From: Daucus carota subsp. sativus | Taxonomy: Eukaryota > Streptophyta > Magnoliopsida > Apiales > Apiaceae | Length of the DNA: 64,000 nucleotides | NCBI RefSeq assembly: GCF_001625215.2 | Contig: NC_030389.2 | Location: forward strand, 32,973,454-33,037,453 | Direction: 5' to 3' | In this document: piece by piece, positions 47,958-59,834 of the stretch | Numbering within the stretch: the stretch's first letter is position 1 | Layout of the letters: each line of letters begins with the position of its first letter | Notes under the pieces: generated by a model | Told to the model about the DNA's origin: nothing | What the model saw: the letters and a program-made list of their open reading frames with translations, nothing else | Database searches by the model: none | Translations under genes and position numbers: made by a program

Positions 47958-48589
47958 CATCCCGCTATCATATTTTAGTCTAACTTTTCAGGTAAATGCT
48001 TCAACCACAAGGACACATGTAGATTAACCGCGTTATAAATAATGTACAACTAAACCATCCGAGGTTGTGCAAATTATTTTTTAGCTGTTTAAGTCCCCCG
48101 CTGAACTACTGCTTGAGGCCATTGATTCTGTCCAAGATCCCAAGTTAGGACACCTATTTGGAAGCTGTTGTGCTTCTGAGGCTCTCTTACAGAGAACTTT
48201 CGCTTAAAATTCTCTGCCATAAATATTTTACTAAAAGAGTCAGTACTTGAGGGTCGGCAGTTATATTTGTATGTGCGCGACCATGCTCCTGTTTGTTGTT
48301 TAGCACACTAACTAGGACAATCGCGACAACTTTATAAACATGAATGATGAAGATACTGCAAACATGTAGTCACGACAAGTTTGCGAACTTAAACTTACAA
48401 TTAATATGATTAATACAGTGCATTCACATATATGCATATCATATTTTGCGAATTTTTCAAGCTTACTAGTTCAGTATCATTAGCAGGGACTCTAGGGAAC
48501 ACAGTCTCCTTGTCTGGAACTTCTGCAAATGTTGGTTTTAATTTCCACAGAGATAATTTTTTAAATTATTAACACTGAAAAAAATTGGT

Positions 48590-48870
48590 ACAGTTTAAAA
48601 TGCTCATCACTTGTCACAACTTTCATCACCTCAGATGGTGCAGACTGGCAGATTGAACGAGTCCATGAGTTCTTCCTTGATCAGTCCCTGTAATTTCAGT
48701 AGTCAGGCAATTTCATAAACCTCAAAAATACTAATACTTGCTTGCTTGAAATGATTTAGACCTTTTTAACTATCTCTTCCAATGCATATCCTAAGACGTG
48801 ACAAACTTCGATGAGGCCATGGTTCAGATTCATTAGGCTTGCAGGATGTCCTTTAAGCCTCCAGGTGCTA
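48590..48870 (-). pseudogene. divergent SABATH fragment
   Basis: The minus strand reads ELAPGGLKD and then, after a shift, NHGLIEVCHVLGYALEEIVK up to a GTCTAA-type former donor at about 48762. An exon 3 start follows with LIKEELMDSFNLPVC and VMKVVTSDEHF (48690-48595). The sequence differs from the other copies (VCHVLGYALEEIV instead of SADVLGDAFIDMV) and so derives from another SABATH lineage. Confidence 0.7.
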
Positions 48871-48981
48871 ATTCCCCCGAAAAAATTTAAAATATACAGG
48901 TGTTTTTCAAAAATTTGTTTGGTGCCCTCAGAAAACAATTCTCCATCCGCCCCTGATGGTAAACAGTGGCGGAACCAAATA
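48871..48981. other. short spacer before Helitron E
   Basis: Contains GGTGCCCTCAGAAAACAATTC and CAGTGGCGGAACCAAATA, the latter resembling a hAT (Tip100-type) terminus. No gene. Confidence 0.3.
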
Positions 48982-51900
48982 TCTATAAATAGATAGATAC
49001 TCCTCCCATTTTTCAAGGCTTTTTACTACCAATGCCCCTCTTCACCCTCTTAATAACATATCATGCCATTCATTTTTTAACAAAAACAATTCAACCGCAC
49101 GTGGACCACCTTCCAGCTGGGTCAATCACGTGAATGGGAGGTTGGTATGTACTATAATATCTAACTTCAAAGATTTTGGCGGGTTGGTCTTCTGGGTTAA
49201 AGATCAGACTCCTGGACAATCCTTATGTTCCCTCACAAATCAATGCTATGTATTTTTTATTTCATTCTCAGATTGTTTGAATTTGAATTTGAAATCCAGA
49301 GCTTCTTTTTCTCTTCCTCCTTCAGACTAGGAGCTTCATTTGTTTTTCCAAGCCTCGCTCTGTATCTTCATGGATGAGGTTAGTTGTATAATCTTCTTCT
49401 CCCAGGTTATGTTATTTCTTTTGTTTTGTCATGACAGTTCTCCGTATGTGGTTTATGTTTCTCAATCACACCATTATCGATTAGGTCATCGAATGCCAAG
49501 ATGGAGGGCCTGTATCTACTGTAGGCGGAATCTCGAACAAAACAGTTGTGGGTTAGTTTTTTACTCCCCTATTTTTAATTGTGTACTTGGTTGCTTAGTA
49601 TGCAATGTGTTTGTTATAATTACTCAATTGTTGGTTCAAACTCCGGCTTAGGTAAATCGTCTAGGAAGCCCTTGGGTGATGTTACAAATGTATCAAGCCC
49701 TTATCGGATTCCTGCTGCTTTGCAGAAGGCAAGCCCCTTTTCATCATACTGTTGGAAGTAGCTTTATAGAATTACATCAATATTGAAACATTTGTTAACT
49801 TTTAATTTGCAGGAAAATGTTACACCCAGTATTGAAAAAACAGGTAGTATACTTAAATTTCACACACGGATAAACTTTTCCTAGATTACATTGTTTTAAT
49901 TTATGGTTACATTTCGTTTATGTTTGCCTGACTCATCACAGTAAACAAAAATGTTACCAGTAAGAGAGGTTTGGCTGCTGCATGCAATGAATGTGTTGCA
50001 AGATCACCTATTTCTTACAATTTCTCTAGCCAGGTTTTTTTTTTTTTTTTTTTCGGACAGTGTTTGTTTGAACATGGTACTCATTTGGACTAGGAATTGA
50101 TCAATTTACTTGACAGGCCAAAGTTCATCTTCCAACCAGTGGATTGTTTTCACCTGAAAGCACAATTCGTAATTTTCTTAAACCAGCATCGTTTTGTAAT
50201 TGAGTTTAATACATTGCAGTTTTTAAACCCTTTTTTGGTGTTTTAATACCACTTTTCTATGCTACAGCCAGTAGTCAGTTTACCCCTCTCCAGAGGAAAG
50301 GCTCGCTTCGTGTTGACCATCCAGCGGGTACTTTTCCAAATGATCAATGCTGTTTTATGTATGTTATGTTTCTGCAATAAAAAGATAAATGTGCAGGTGT
50401 CCAAGAGAGGAGGAGGAAGGCAGGGATTGCTTACCCTGATTGTGAATCTCAACATATACCTAAAGGAGTAACCAAGAAGGCAAGACGTGCACGACCCGAG
50501 GTTGTTGATTCTATTACCAAGAGTTTTTTATTTGAAGAGACAAATCCAGTTAATAAAATGGTTATTCCAACACACCTTGATGATGGTTAGTCTTGCATTT
50601 TCAAAAGGACTTCAACATCCCAATTTGAGGTTTATTTTGACCTTTGTCCTTCTACAATACAGGAGAATCTTCATTTATTGGTGATGAGGAGTTATACGAT
50701 GACTTCCTTGAAGTTGATGGTGAAAGCAGAAACTTCTCAAATACATTGGAATTATTGTTATGCACACACTCTAACAAACTCTTTTTTCCTGTTTTTTATC
50801 AGATTACGAGGAACATGCTGAGGAGTTCAATTCCCGATATGAGAAGAACCTTAAACCAGGTTTCATATTAATCATTTTTTTGTGAACATTTTGGCTTACC
50901 CAACTAATTACAACTGCAGTAATGAACATTGATATCCTGCAGTTCCAAAAGGTTACGGTTTCATTGGTCCTCCAACTGGTAGATGTGTTAAATGCCAGTC
51001 AATTATGTGGGTTGAAGAACGATGTAACAAAGGTGTGAAGAAAGGATTGTTCAAATATAATATATGCTGTGGTAATGGTAAAATAAAGCTTCCACCAGCT
51101 CCAAGGACTCCGTCATACCTATGGCAACTTTATAATGACCCTTTGAAAGGTCCGCACTTTCACCGTAACACGCGAGTGTACAATTCTATGTTTGCCTTCA
51201 CATCAACTGGTGGGAATGTCGACTCATCTATAAACAAAGGAGGATCACCTTATGTATATAAGCTGAATGGGCAGAATCATCACCTCTTTGGGACCTTGAT
51301 TCCAGATGAAGGGAAAGATCCAAAATTCTGTCAGTTGTATATATACGACACAGCCAACGAAGTTCAGAATAGACTTAGGTGGGTTGAGGTGGATAGGTCT
51401 GATGAGATAGATGAGGAGATTGTTAGCGGTCTGATTGTAATGTTGGATGAAAAGAATGAGCTTGTGAAAAAATTTAGGAGCGCTAGGGATAGGTTTGAAA
51501 ACAATGAAGTTGTGGAATTGGATATTTTTTTGAAAGTTTCCCGCGCAACTGATGGGAGGGAGAATCGCGTTGGTCCTTCGAACGAAGTTGCTGGAATTCT
51601 GGTTGGAGATCAGGAGGAGACTGATGAAAGTCGCGATGTAATTGTTGAAGACATCAAAACAGGGCTGCAGCGTATTACCAACATTCACCCCAAATTGATG
51701 GCTTTGCAGTACCCTCTACTTTTCCCTGGCGGTGAAGATGGTTTTCACCTAGGTCTAAAATATGAGTCAACTGAAGAACAACGTGGTAAGACGAGAGAGA
51801 GCATCACACTGAAGGACTACTACGCATACAGACTACAAGTCCGGCACAATGAAGGTTTGTAATAGTTTAAATTAAACTCACCATTATACACGTAATGTTA

Positions 51901-54900
51901 GTATTTAATTTGCAATCGACACTTTGCAGGTATGACTCCGAGACTTGGAGGACGATTATTTCAACAGTATATTGTAGATGCGTTCTCAACAATAGAGCAG
52001 GCACGACTGTGGTGGTACAGAACCCACCAGACAACACTCAGGAGTGAACTCTACAGCCACATATGTGATTCTGTACGATCTGGTGATTCAGACAAATCCA
52101 ACCTTGGTAAAAGTTTCATTCTACCAGCTGGCTATGTGGGTTCAAAGCGCTATATGCAACAAAATTTTCAGGATGCTCTTGCTGTTTGTCGTCATATTGG
52201 CCATCCTGATATTTTCTTAACAATGACCTCTAATCCTATGTGGCCAGAAGTTATTGAGATGATGAAGCTGATTCCTTTTGGTACACCTGTTGACAATCCT
52301 GATATAATAGCTCGGGTTTTTAAGCTTAAACTCACTCAACTTCTGAATGATATCCGCCAGGAAGGTTTTTTTGGGAAATGCATTGGAGGTACAATCTTTC
52401 CTGCAGATTTTTCATTCAAAGTATATTTGTAAATTCATAAAGTTATAACAATTTTATAATTAAATGAGGATTTTTTTTTTCCAGTTATGTATGTTGTTGA
52501 ATTCCAGAAGCGCGGCTTACCTCATGTGCATATGCTCATATGGCTGGATAATGATTCCAAAACCAAACTGAAACGGAATGTTGACAAATTCGTCTCGGCT
52601 GAAATCCCCGATCCAGAAACAGATCCAACTGGTTATGAAGCAGTCAAACAGTTTATGATACATGGACCATGTGGCCCTGAATTCCCAAAATCACCCTGCA
52701 TGGTTAATCACAAGTGTTCCAGGCATTTCCCCAAAAAGTAAGTATATATTTTCGAACTTTGTTAAACTTTTCAGATCTCAACCACTTTCATTTTTTCATT
52801 TCATTTTTCCTCACAATTTTAAAATATTTGTAGGTATGCAAGCAGCACAAGTTTTGATGAATCTGGATTCCCAGTCTACAAGAGGAGGAACACTGGTATC
52901 ACAGTAAAAGTTAGAAATGCCGAGCTTGATAACCAGTATGTTGTCCCCTACAATAGAGATTTGTTGGTTAAGTACCAATGTCATATTAATATCGAGATAT
53001 GTTGCCATGCTCGCAGCATCAAGTATTTGTTTAAATACTGCTTGAAAGGTCCTGATAGGGCAACTGTTGAAGTACGTGGTTCCCGACCAATGCCAAAGAG
53101 TCAACCTGAAGATCCTGTAGACGAGATTCAACAATATTTTGATGGGCGTTATATTTGCGGTGCTGAGTCTGCTTATCGCACCTTTGGTTTTGACATTCAT
53201 CATAGGTCAATCTCTGTGGAGCGACTTCCTTTCCACCTTCCTGGCAAACGACCATGTACTTTCCGATCTGATGAACCTTTGAAGAAGATTGCCAATAGAG
53301 AAAAAAATCGCAGAAGCAAACTGGAGGCTTTTTTCCACCTTAATTCTATTGACAACTGTGCTCAACAGTATACATACGATGAGATTCCAAAGCACTATGT
53401 TTGGAATGATAAATTGTGTATGTGGACTCCTCGGAAGAAAGGTTTTCAAATTGGGCGCCTGACATACTGCCACCATAGTAGCGGCGATGTATGGTATCTG
53501 CGTATGCTGCTTTCTAGGATAAAAGGCCCTGTATCATTTGAGTCTTTGAGGACTATAGATGGGAAAGTATACAATTCATTTCAGGAAGCAGCGAATCATT
53601 ATGGTTTTCTCAACGATGACAACGAATGGCATGAGGTAATTGCAGAGTGTGCCAAATGTGGATTTGCATCACAGATAAGGCAGCTATTTGTGCACATCAT
53701 TGTCAATTGCCAAGTAAATGATGTTTTCAAATTATGGTCCTCGCATATTGAATCCTTGACTGATGATATATTACACAATCGTCGAAAAGCCACTGGCAAT
53801 ACAGTGTTGACTCTCACTGAGGAAGAAATTATGTATCATGCTCTTGCAAGTAACAATAATTTTTTCACACAAAGTAATAATACAATTACGTGTCCCCTTA
53901 CAATCTTTTGTTTTCATTTTCAGATATTCATCAGCTGTTAAAGGGTGTTGGGAAGAGTTTGTCTGATTTTCCAATGCTACCTCAACCGCCTCCTATTTTT
54001 TTGAACACCGGAACCAATAATCTCATCCTTGATGAGACGAACTACGACGTTGCTGTGATGCAGAATGAATTTGACAAATTATTTGGGAATATCAACGAAG
54101 AACAAAAGCATGTTTTCGAAGAGGTAATGAAATCAGTAGAAAAGAAACAGGGTGGTGTTTTTTTTGTTTATGGGAGCGGAGGTTGTGGGAAGACTTTTTT
54201 GTGGAGAACATTGATACACAAGTTACGTGCTGATCGTAAGATTGTATTGCCTGTAACATCTTCTGGCATAGCTGCAACTCTTCTTCCAGGTGGACGTACA
54301 GCTCACTCTCGATTTAAAATTCCAATTATTCTTGACGATTTTTCAGTTTGCAACATATCCCATGACTCAGATATTGCTGCTCTGATTAGAGAAACCAGCT
54401 TAATTATATGGGACGAAGCACCAATGACTCACCGATACGCTTTTGAATGTTTAGATCGAACACTGCGTGATCTAATGAAATCAGTTCATCCTGAAAGATA
54501 TCATCAACCTTTTGGAGGAATAACAATTGTTTTTGGTGGTGATTTCCGACAAGTTCTTCCTGTCATTCCTTTTGCCTCTCGTGCAGACACTGTCAATTCT
54601 AGCATCACCCGGTCACGAATATGGAGGTTTTGCACAGTTTTCATCCTAAACCGTAATATGCGTTTGGGTCGATCAGATGATGCTGCGCGTGATGAGGTGT
54701 TGAGGCAATTTGCCAAATGGGTTCTCTCTATTGGAGATGGTTCATATTCAAAAGTTGATTCTGGTAACTCTGATATCAGTGAGTTTGATGTAGATCTTCC
54801 TCCAAGGTACTGCAATTTATCTGATTCCAACTCATCACAGAAAATGATTGATGCTGTGTTTCCAGACCTTGAGAAAATGTATCATTCTCCAGAGTATCTT

Positions 54901-55557
54901 GGCGAAAGAGCAATCCTTACTCCGACCAACAAAACTGCTTCGTATATCAACTCTGTTATTGTTGATAAATTGCCTGGTGATCCAGTATCATATTACAGTC
55001 GAGATGATGCGCAGGATTTTGGTGGTTCAGAGAGTGAATTTCCTATGTGTTTCCCATCTGAGTACTTGCACAATCTTAATATGCCTGGTGTTCCCGCTCA
55101 TCATTTGATTTTGAAGGAAGGTGCAATGGTCATGTTGATGAGGAATCTTGATCAAACTGTCGGACTATGCAATGGAACCAGGATGATTGTCACAAAATGC
55201 CTAAAACATTCTGTTCAGTGTGAGGTTATATGTGGATCGTCTGCTGGGCAACGTTTTTTCATACCAAGGATTGAATGTTGTCCCAGTGATACAAAGCTTC
55301 CGTTCAAATTTATTCGGAATCAGCTGCCCCTACAAATTTGTTATGCAATGACAATCAACAAATCCCAGGGTCAATCCCTCTCTTTCGTTGGTTTATATCT
55401 TCCCAAACCTGTATTCAGCCATGGTCAATTGTACGTGGCCATCAGTCGTGTTACCTCTCCTGAAGGACTTCAGATTTTCATAGATGACGATTTCGGCAAG
55501 TGCACTACCAGAACTCAAAATGTTGTTTATCCGGAAGTTTTTTATAACTTGACATGA
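48982..55557 (+). mobile_element. putative autonomous Helitron E (3' end not located)
   Basis: The proposed 5' end is TCTATAAATAGATAGATACT at 48982, preceded by A, in the same style as the ends at 44130 and 38493. The body encodes a multi-exon Rep-helicase to 55557. No GC-rich hairpin followed by CTAG/CTRR was found in the 1.5 kb after the stop; the only CTAG nearby (55893) has no hairpin. The element may therefore be 3'-truncated, or its terminus is diverged. The listed end is the stop codon, not the transposon boundary. Confidence 0.65.
49370..55557 (+). CDS. Helitron Rep-helicase (HUH endonuclease + PIF1-like helicase), multi-exon
   Basis: The well-supported exons are 50943-51854, 51930-52388, 52485-52737, 52834-53849 and 53934-55557, all joining in frame with GT-AG borders. 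Upstream exons between 49370 and 50860 (including PLGDVTNVSSPYRIPAAL and EELYDDFLEVDGESRNF) are plausible but their borders are less certain, and ATG 49370 is a guess. GRCVKC and an INICC-like CCGNGKI give a Cys-rich zinc-finger-like head. FQKRGLPHVHMLIWL holds the HUH motif (HVH), and KYLFKYCLKGPDR supplies the two tyrosines spaced YxxxY, as in eukaryotic Helitron rolling-circle nucleases. The last exon is a complete PIF1-type SF1B helicase: GSGGCGKT (Walker A), IIWDEAPM (Walker B), GGDFRQVLPV, YAMTINKSQGQS and YVAISRV. No stop or frameshift was seen, so the protein could be functional. Confidence 0.85.
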
Positions 55558-57023
55558 ATTTAGGATACTGGTGCCAAGTTTATTTCAGCATCAGATTATT
55601 TTATGCACGAAACTTACTTGCTTTGATTCTTAGTTCTTGTGAAAGTTACTTATCACACATGCGCTACTGTTCGTCTGTTTTAAATTATTTTGTCATATTA
55701 TATTGATGGATATTTGTACATATATCCTCAATATGATTCTTTACTAAAATATAAATTCAAAAAATATACAATTTTTAAATTTGTATTATATAATTTTGTA
55801 TAATTATTTTTGATGATTGTTTTTGAAATAAATTACTCATTACTGTTGTATTAGATATTATCATTGGAAAATTGGACAGAAATATGATCACTTGGCTAGA
55901 TATATGTCGGGCTGTTCACGAAACGAATTCGAAACTAATATCTTAATTTTCATATTTGTATTCGGTTCAAATACATATATTCGAATTTGTATCCGTTTAT
56001 TATCCAAATAATTATTTGTTTTCGTATTCGGATTCGGTTAGATTCACGAACTATTTGTATTCGTTTAAAGTACTCAATTAAAACAAGATGGAACTAAATA
56101 ACTGAAGTGCTAGCCCTTGACAAAAGTTATAAACTCTCGTGTTTCACCATTTTAGGCAAATTATAAAGTACTAATTATACAGACCACAATCATCCGATTG
56201 AAAGAAAATAAAATTAAAATTAAAACCAAAATTTAAAGTTGAATACGCCTTGATTAATTCCAAGATCATACAATAGAACTTCCAGCGGCGCAACCTGTTA
56301 CTATATGGACTGGGCTGCTTTAATTTAATATATTGTCCCAAAATAATCCATAACCCTATTAAATAAGAAATATAATTTTTTTTCTATATAATATAAAATA
56401 ATATATATATATATATATTTATATATATAATATATAATTTCCGAATAATTAAGCAAATAGCGAATCTTCATTTATATTTTTTATCTATGCGAATTTGTAT
56501 TTGTTAATGAACCGAATATTTTCTAAATTTTGAATTCGAATTTGTATTTGTTAATAAACTAACACGAATAATACTAAACGAATTCCAATACCGAATTAAA
56601 ATAATTCTGAATAATGATCTTATTTCAGATTTTGATTAATAGTCGATTTTCTGATTCCCGCTTTTTATAACACTGAATAAAGAAACATAAATATAAATAT
56701 ATTATACATGTAAGTATTTCAGTTTAAAAATGAGAATCCACTTATAGCAAATAAGATTTTTCCATAGTTATGTTCTATTAATTGCATATTACGTTGTACA
56801 TAAAAAACAAATGTTATACACATGGTTTATTTACTAATTTAATTATTATAATTACAATCAACCCCCATTCACTACAAGTTTTAGAACTGATTGAATGACA
56901 TGGAAAATCAAACGGATGAGTACACTGTAAAATGTAAAATGAAAAAAGAAATACTCCCAAAAAATTAATGCACACGCTGGTCTGTTCACTGCCTTTAGTT
57001 TAATTAAATTACACACGCTGGAT
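55558..57023. other. AT-rich spacer with a CGAATTCG-rich, hAT-like repeat
   Basis: From about 55905 (GTCGGGCTGTTCACGAAACG) to 56060 and again at 56450-56620 there are TTCGAATTTGTAT and ACGAATA motifs in roughly inverted arrangement. Near 56660-56676 the minus strand reads CAGTGTTATAAAAAGCGGGA, matching hAT-like ends at 32551 and 58881. An (AT)n tract is at 56399-56430. No gene was recognised. Confidence 0.4.
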
Positions 57024-57848
57024 ATGAAAAGTCAGAGCTGTTGTCTTAGTACTTATACCCTTGGATACTTTGCATGCCATTACAAAATTTCTGAGCAAAA
57101 CAAAATGAAGCAGACTTCCTCTAAACCTCTCCAAAAAATGGCCAGATCCAGTCGACCAATCTCCCCCCTGCTGTTGCTCGACATCGACATTCTCCTGAAA
57201 ATATGTCATCTGTTGCAGCAGGATGGCTTTCTTGACCTATTCTTCCTCATCCAAGTCTGGTTTCGTTTCCAAACCCCAGAAGCTGTTACCAAACTCCTAC
57301 ACAATTTAGACTGGAGTAGGGTGCACGAGGTTGTCGAACCCTTCAAGAATCTAGAATGTAGGGTCTTCAACAATTTCGTTAAGCACACTGTGGCGATTGG
57401 TGTCAAAGGAGCTCTTTGCTATAAAGCATGTAAAAACTTGATTCGAGGTAACACCCCGACCCAGCAGCTTAATATTCTACGAAATATTGCAAATGATGAT
57501 GATTTGTGTTTCCTCGCGTACTGCGTGTTTAAAACACATTACGAGCCATCATCACTTCAACAAAACGGCCAGATTCTCCACCAAAAGATCTCTGAATCTT
57601 CAAAGTTTAGGTTGGAGTTTGAAAGCCATTGTAGGGCTCTGAACGGCCGCTGTAGGAAATACAAAGTGTTTTGGTACGATCGTCCTGATATATTCCCACA
57701 GAATGGCGTATGTTCTTCGTATGTCTCCGGTAAGGCTCATAACATGGATCCGTATGGTGTTGGCTGCAGCTACAAAGAAATCCTCGCAGCTACTTGCTCC
57801 GAATGTATGATTTTGATGATAAACTATAAAATATTCAGAGGCTATTAG
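57024..57848 (+). CDS. intronless F-box-like protein, family uncertain
   Basis: One open frame of 274 codons; a second in-frame ATG at 57105 (MKQTSSKPLQKMARSSR) is an equally likely start and would give 247 residues. The segment ISPLLLLDIDILLKICHLLQ followed by DLFFLIQVWFRFQTPEAVTK has the shape of an F-box start (L..D.L.+I...L......DL.......F). It is followed by a Cys-containing helical region and a C-terminal half with CRKYKVFWYDRPDIFP and GVGCSYKEILAATCSECM. Length and layout resemble plant single-exon F-box proteins of the At2g35280/At1g67340 type, but the similarity is weak. The frame is clearly above chance length in this AT-rich setting. It may be a young or decaying family member. Confidence 0.5.
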   Translation: MKSQSCCLSTYTLGYFACHYKISEQNKMKQTSSKPLQKMARSSRPISPLLLLDIDILLKICHLLQQDGFLDLFFLIQVWFRFQTPEAVTKLLHNLDWSRVHEVVEPFKNLECRVFNNFVKHTVAIGVKGALCYKACKNLIRGNTPTQQLNILRNIANDDDLCFLAYCVFKTHYEPSSLQQNGQILHQKISESSKFRLEFESHCRALNGRCRKYKVFWYDRPDIFPQNGVCSSYVSGKAHNMDPYGVGCSYKEILAATCSECMILMINYKIFRGY

Positions 57849-57851
57849 CAT

Positions 57852-58295
57852 AATAATTATTGTAAGATATATTCCGCTTTAATCTACGAGGCATTATCTA
57901 ATTTTATTGAATTTCTTTGCGTCTTCCATTTTTATTTAATTAAATACATTTTTATTACGCAAATAACTTTTTCATGCATACATAAAATATATATTCTTTG
58001 TATATTGGTACTCCTAACATACTCAATTGTTATGTGCACCAAGTAGATCATGAAAGGTTATAGTAGTTTTTTGTCATTAAATGCTGATTTAACACCGAAT
58101 CAGAAAATGGGCTATTAGTACGCAGACCTAAGCACCATGGCTATGTCCTGCCTGTGTTTTTTTAATCATGCCAACACATTCAGCTGTGCATATAGCCTGT
58201 ACCCCATGACGATTCTACTGTACTAAAAAGTTGAAAATTGAGGTTAACACACGTACTCTAACACTTAGTAGTACAGTATTACTTAAACTTCACTT
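57852..58295. other. spacer, nothing recognised
   Basis: AT-rich sequence downstream of the F-box-like frame, with no repeat end or gene that I can support. Confidence 0.4.
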
Positions 58296-58883
58296 TGATG
58301 GCTAGGCACCGTCTAGCGATTAATCGGATAATCGGATTTTAATCGGAGTGATTAATCGGATCATTAATCGTAATCAATTTAATATTATTTTTTAAATAAT
58401 ATATATTAATATAATTATATACAGTATAAATTTATAGTCATATAATATCAAAAGATTAATGATTTTTTATAACACAAAACATGTTTTTATATACATATAC
58501 AAGTCCAGTGATCTAATATATAAACTTGAATTTGATTGAATCTACGAAGAAAGATATTTGCAAATTTATGTAATTAGAGTTTAAAGTTATTATTGAAAGA
58601 GTGGAAGGTAATAAAAAAACTTTAATTTATTTGTATTGTCATTTCCGTGCCTTTTGTTTTATTTCAAATTAAATTTTAGAATTTTAAGAATTTTTTTCTT
58701 TTAATTTTTATTTTTTTTAAATTCACCGTTTTTTGACCGACTTTTTCCGATTAATCCCGACTTTTGATCGATTAATCCCGGTTTTTAGAAAAAACGATTT
58801 TTTCACCGATTAACGCTTAATCTAGATGGTGACCGACCGAACAGCGATTAATCGGCGATTAATCGCCGACTTTTATTACACTG
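58296..58883. mobile_element. non-autonomous element with ATTAATCGG motifs
   Basis: The left part is TAGGCACCGTCTAGCGATTA with repeated ATTAATCGGAT motifs (58297-58375). The right part (58735-58883) has the inverse CGATTAATCCCG motifs, a CGGCGATTAATCGCCG palindrome, and ends ATTACACTG, which on the minus strand is CAGTGTAATAAAAGTCGG. A TAGATGGTGACCGA segment near 58825 is roughly inverse to the left GGCACCGTCTA. The CAGTGT end fits the hAT style, but the two ends do not pair neatly. Confidence 0.45.
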
Positions 58884-59834
58884 GGCAGAAGTAAACACCA
58901 AGATAACTGAATGTGTATTTCATACACCCAAACGGACATTATTTTTTTGAGTACACAAAAATATCAAGTCAAGATGTTTTTTATTTATTGTTCTGTATTT
59001 TCCTTTGCTCAAATTAAATCTTTATAGTTTTATATTTTTGTACAATACAACTTGGTCAGAATTAATTAATTTTTTTTTACATTGTTCTGTCACATAACAA
59101 ATTAGTTTTACTTGTGACATGTCATATTCATCTCCAATTCAAAATTCATCTCGACGCATGCATGGATGATTTAGATTTTTCAATGTAACATGTGTACGCG
59201 TGTTTTACATAATTACCATGTTTTAATTATCTTAACCAATTTTTGGTTTTTACATTCGGTTTTACCATATGGAAGATGGTTTTCCGAATTCTTGGTTTTT
59301 TGCATCTTTAGTCAGTAATTGAAATGTTGTCACATTTTCAATAATTTTGGTTGAATTGACTCCTTTTTGAGCACTGATCCAAAGTTACTCTTCCATTATG
59401 TTAAAATACTTAAAATTACATCTCAAAGTTTATTAGAAGTTATTTATTCCGGTTAGATTTTTTTTTCTTTTTTCCCACGACAAAATTTTATCAAATTTGA
59501 GTCAACCTTTTGATCAGTTACGCCAGCACAGCAGGCTAGGTGACGAAAAAAATGGGACAGTTTGTAAAAAGAGATTCCCAATTCATTGTAAAAAGGATCA
59601 TTTAAGAAATTCTCACCAAATAAAAAATATCACTTATGATTTAAATCTTCCCGACTACAACTTTTCATTCACCTTAATCCACAGAAATGATAGAGAATCA
59701 TATATCATTGTAAAAAATCCGAACGTAATAAAACAATGGAAAATCAAATAAATATGTTTGTTAAGTCATTCAAAGATGTAATCAGGATAATTTAACTTTC
59801 ATAATCCAGAATGCTAAAAATGAACCAAGAACTA
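58884..59834. other. intergenic with one unassigned open frame
   Basis: A plus-strand frame at 59497-59751 (84 codons) includes LNLPDYNFSFTLIHRNDRES; it has no domain I recognise. It converges on the 3' end of the B3 gene. I do not call it a gene. Confidence 0.3.

Noticed and set aside
51245-51688. Minus-strand 147-codon frame
   Set aside because: Antisense of the Helitron Rep N-terminal exon, whose own frame has family motifs.
55893-55896. CTAG as a possible 3' end of Helitron E
   Set aside because: No GC-rich hairpin precedes it and the following base is A rather than T.
59497-59751. 84-codon plus-strand frame downstream of the B3 genes
   Set aside because: Considered as a B3 remnant or OB-fold piece, but no motif supports either.
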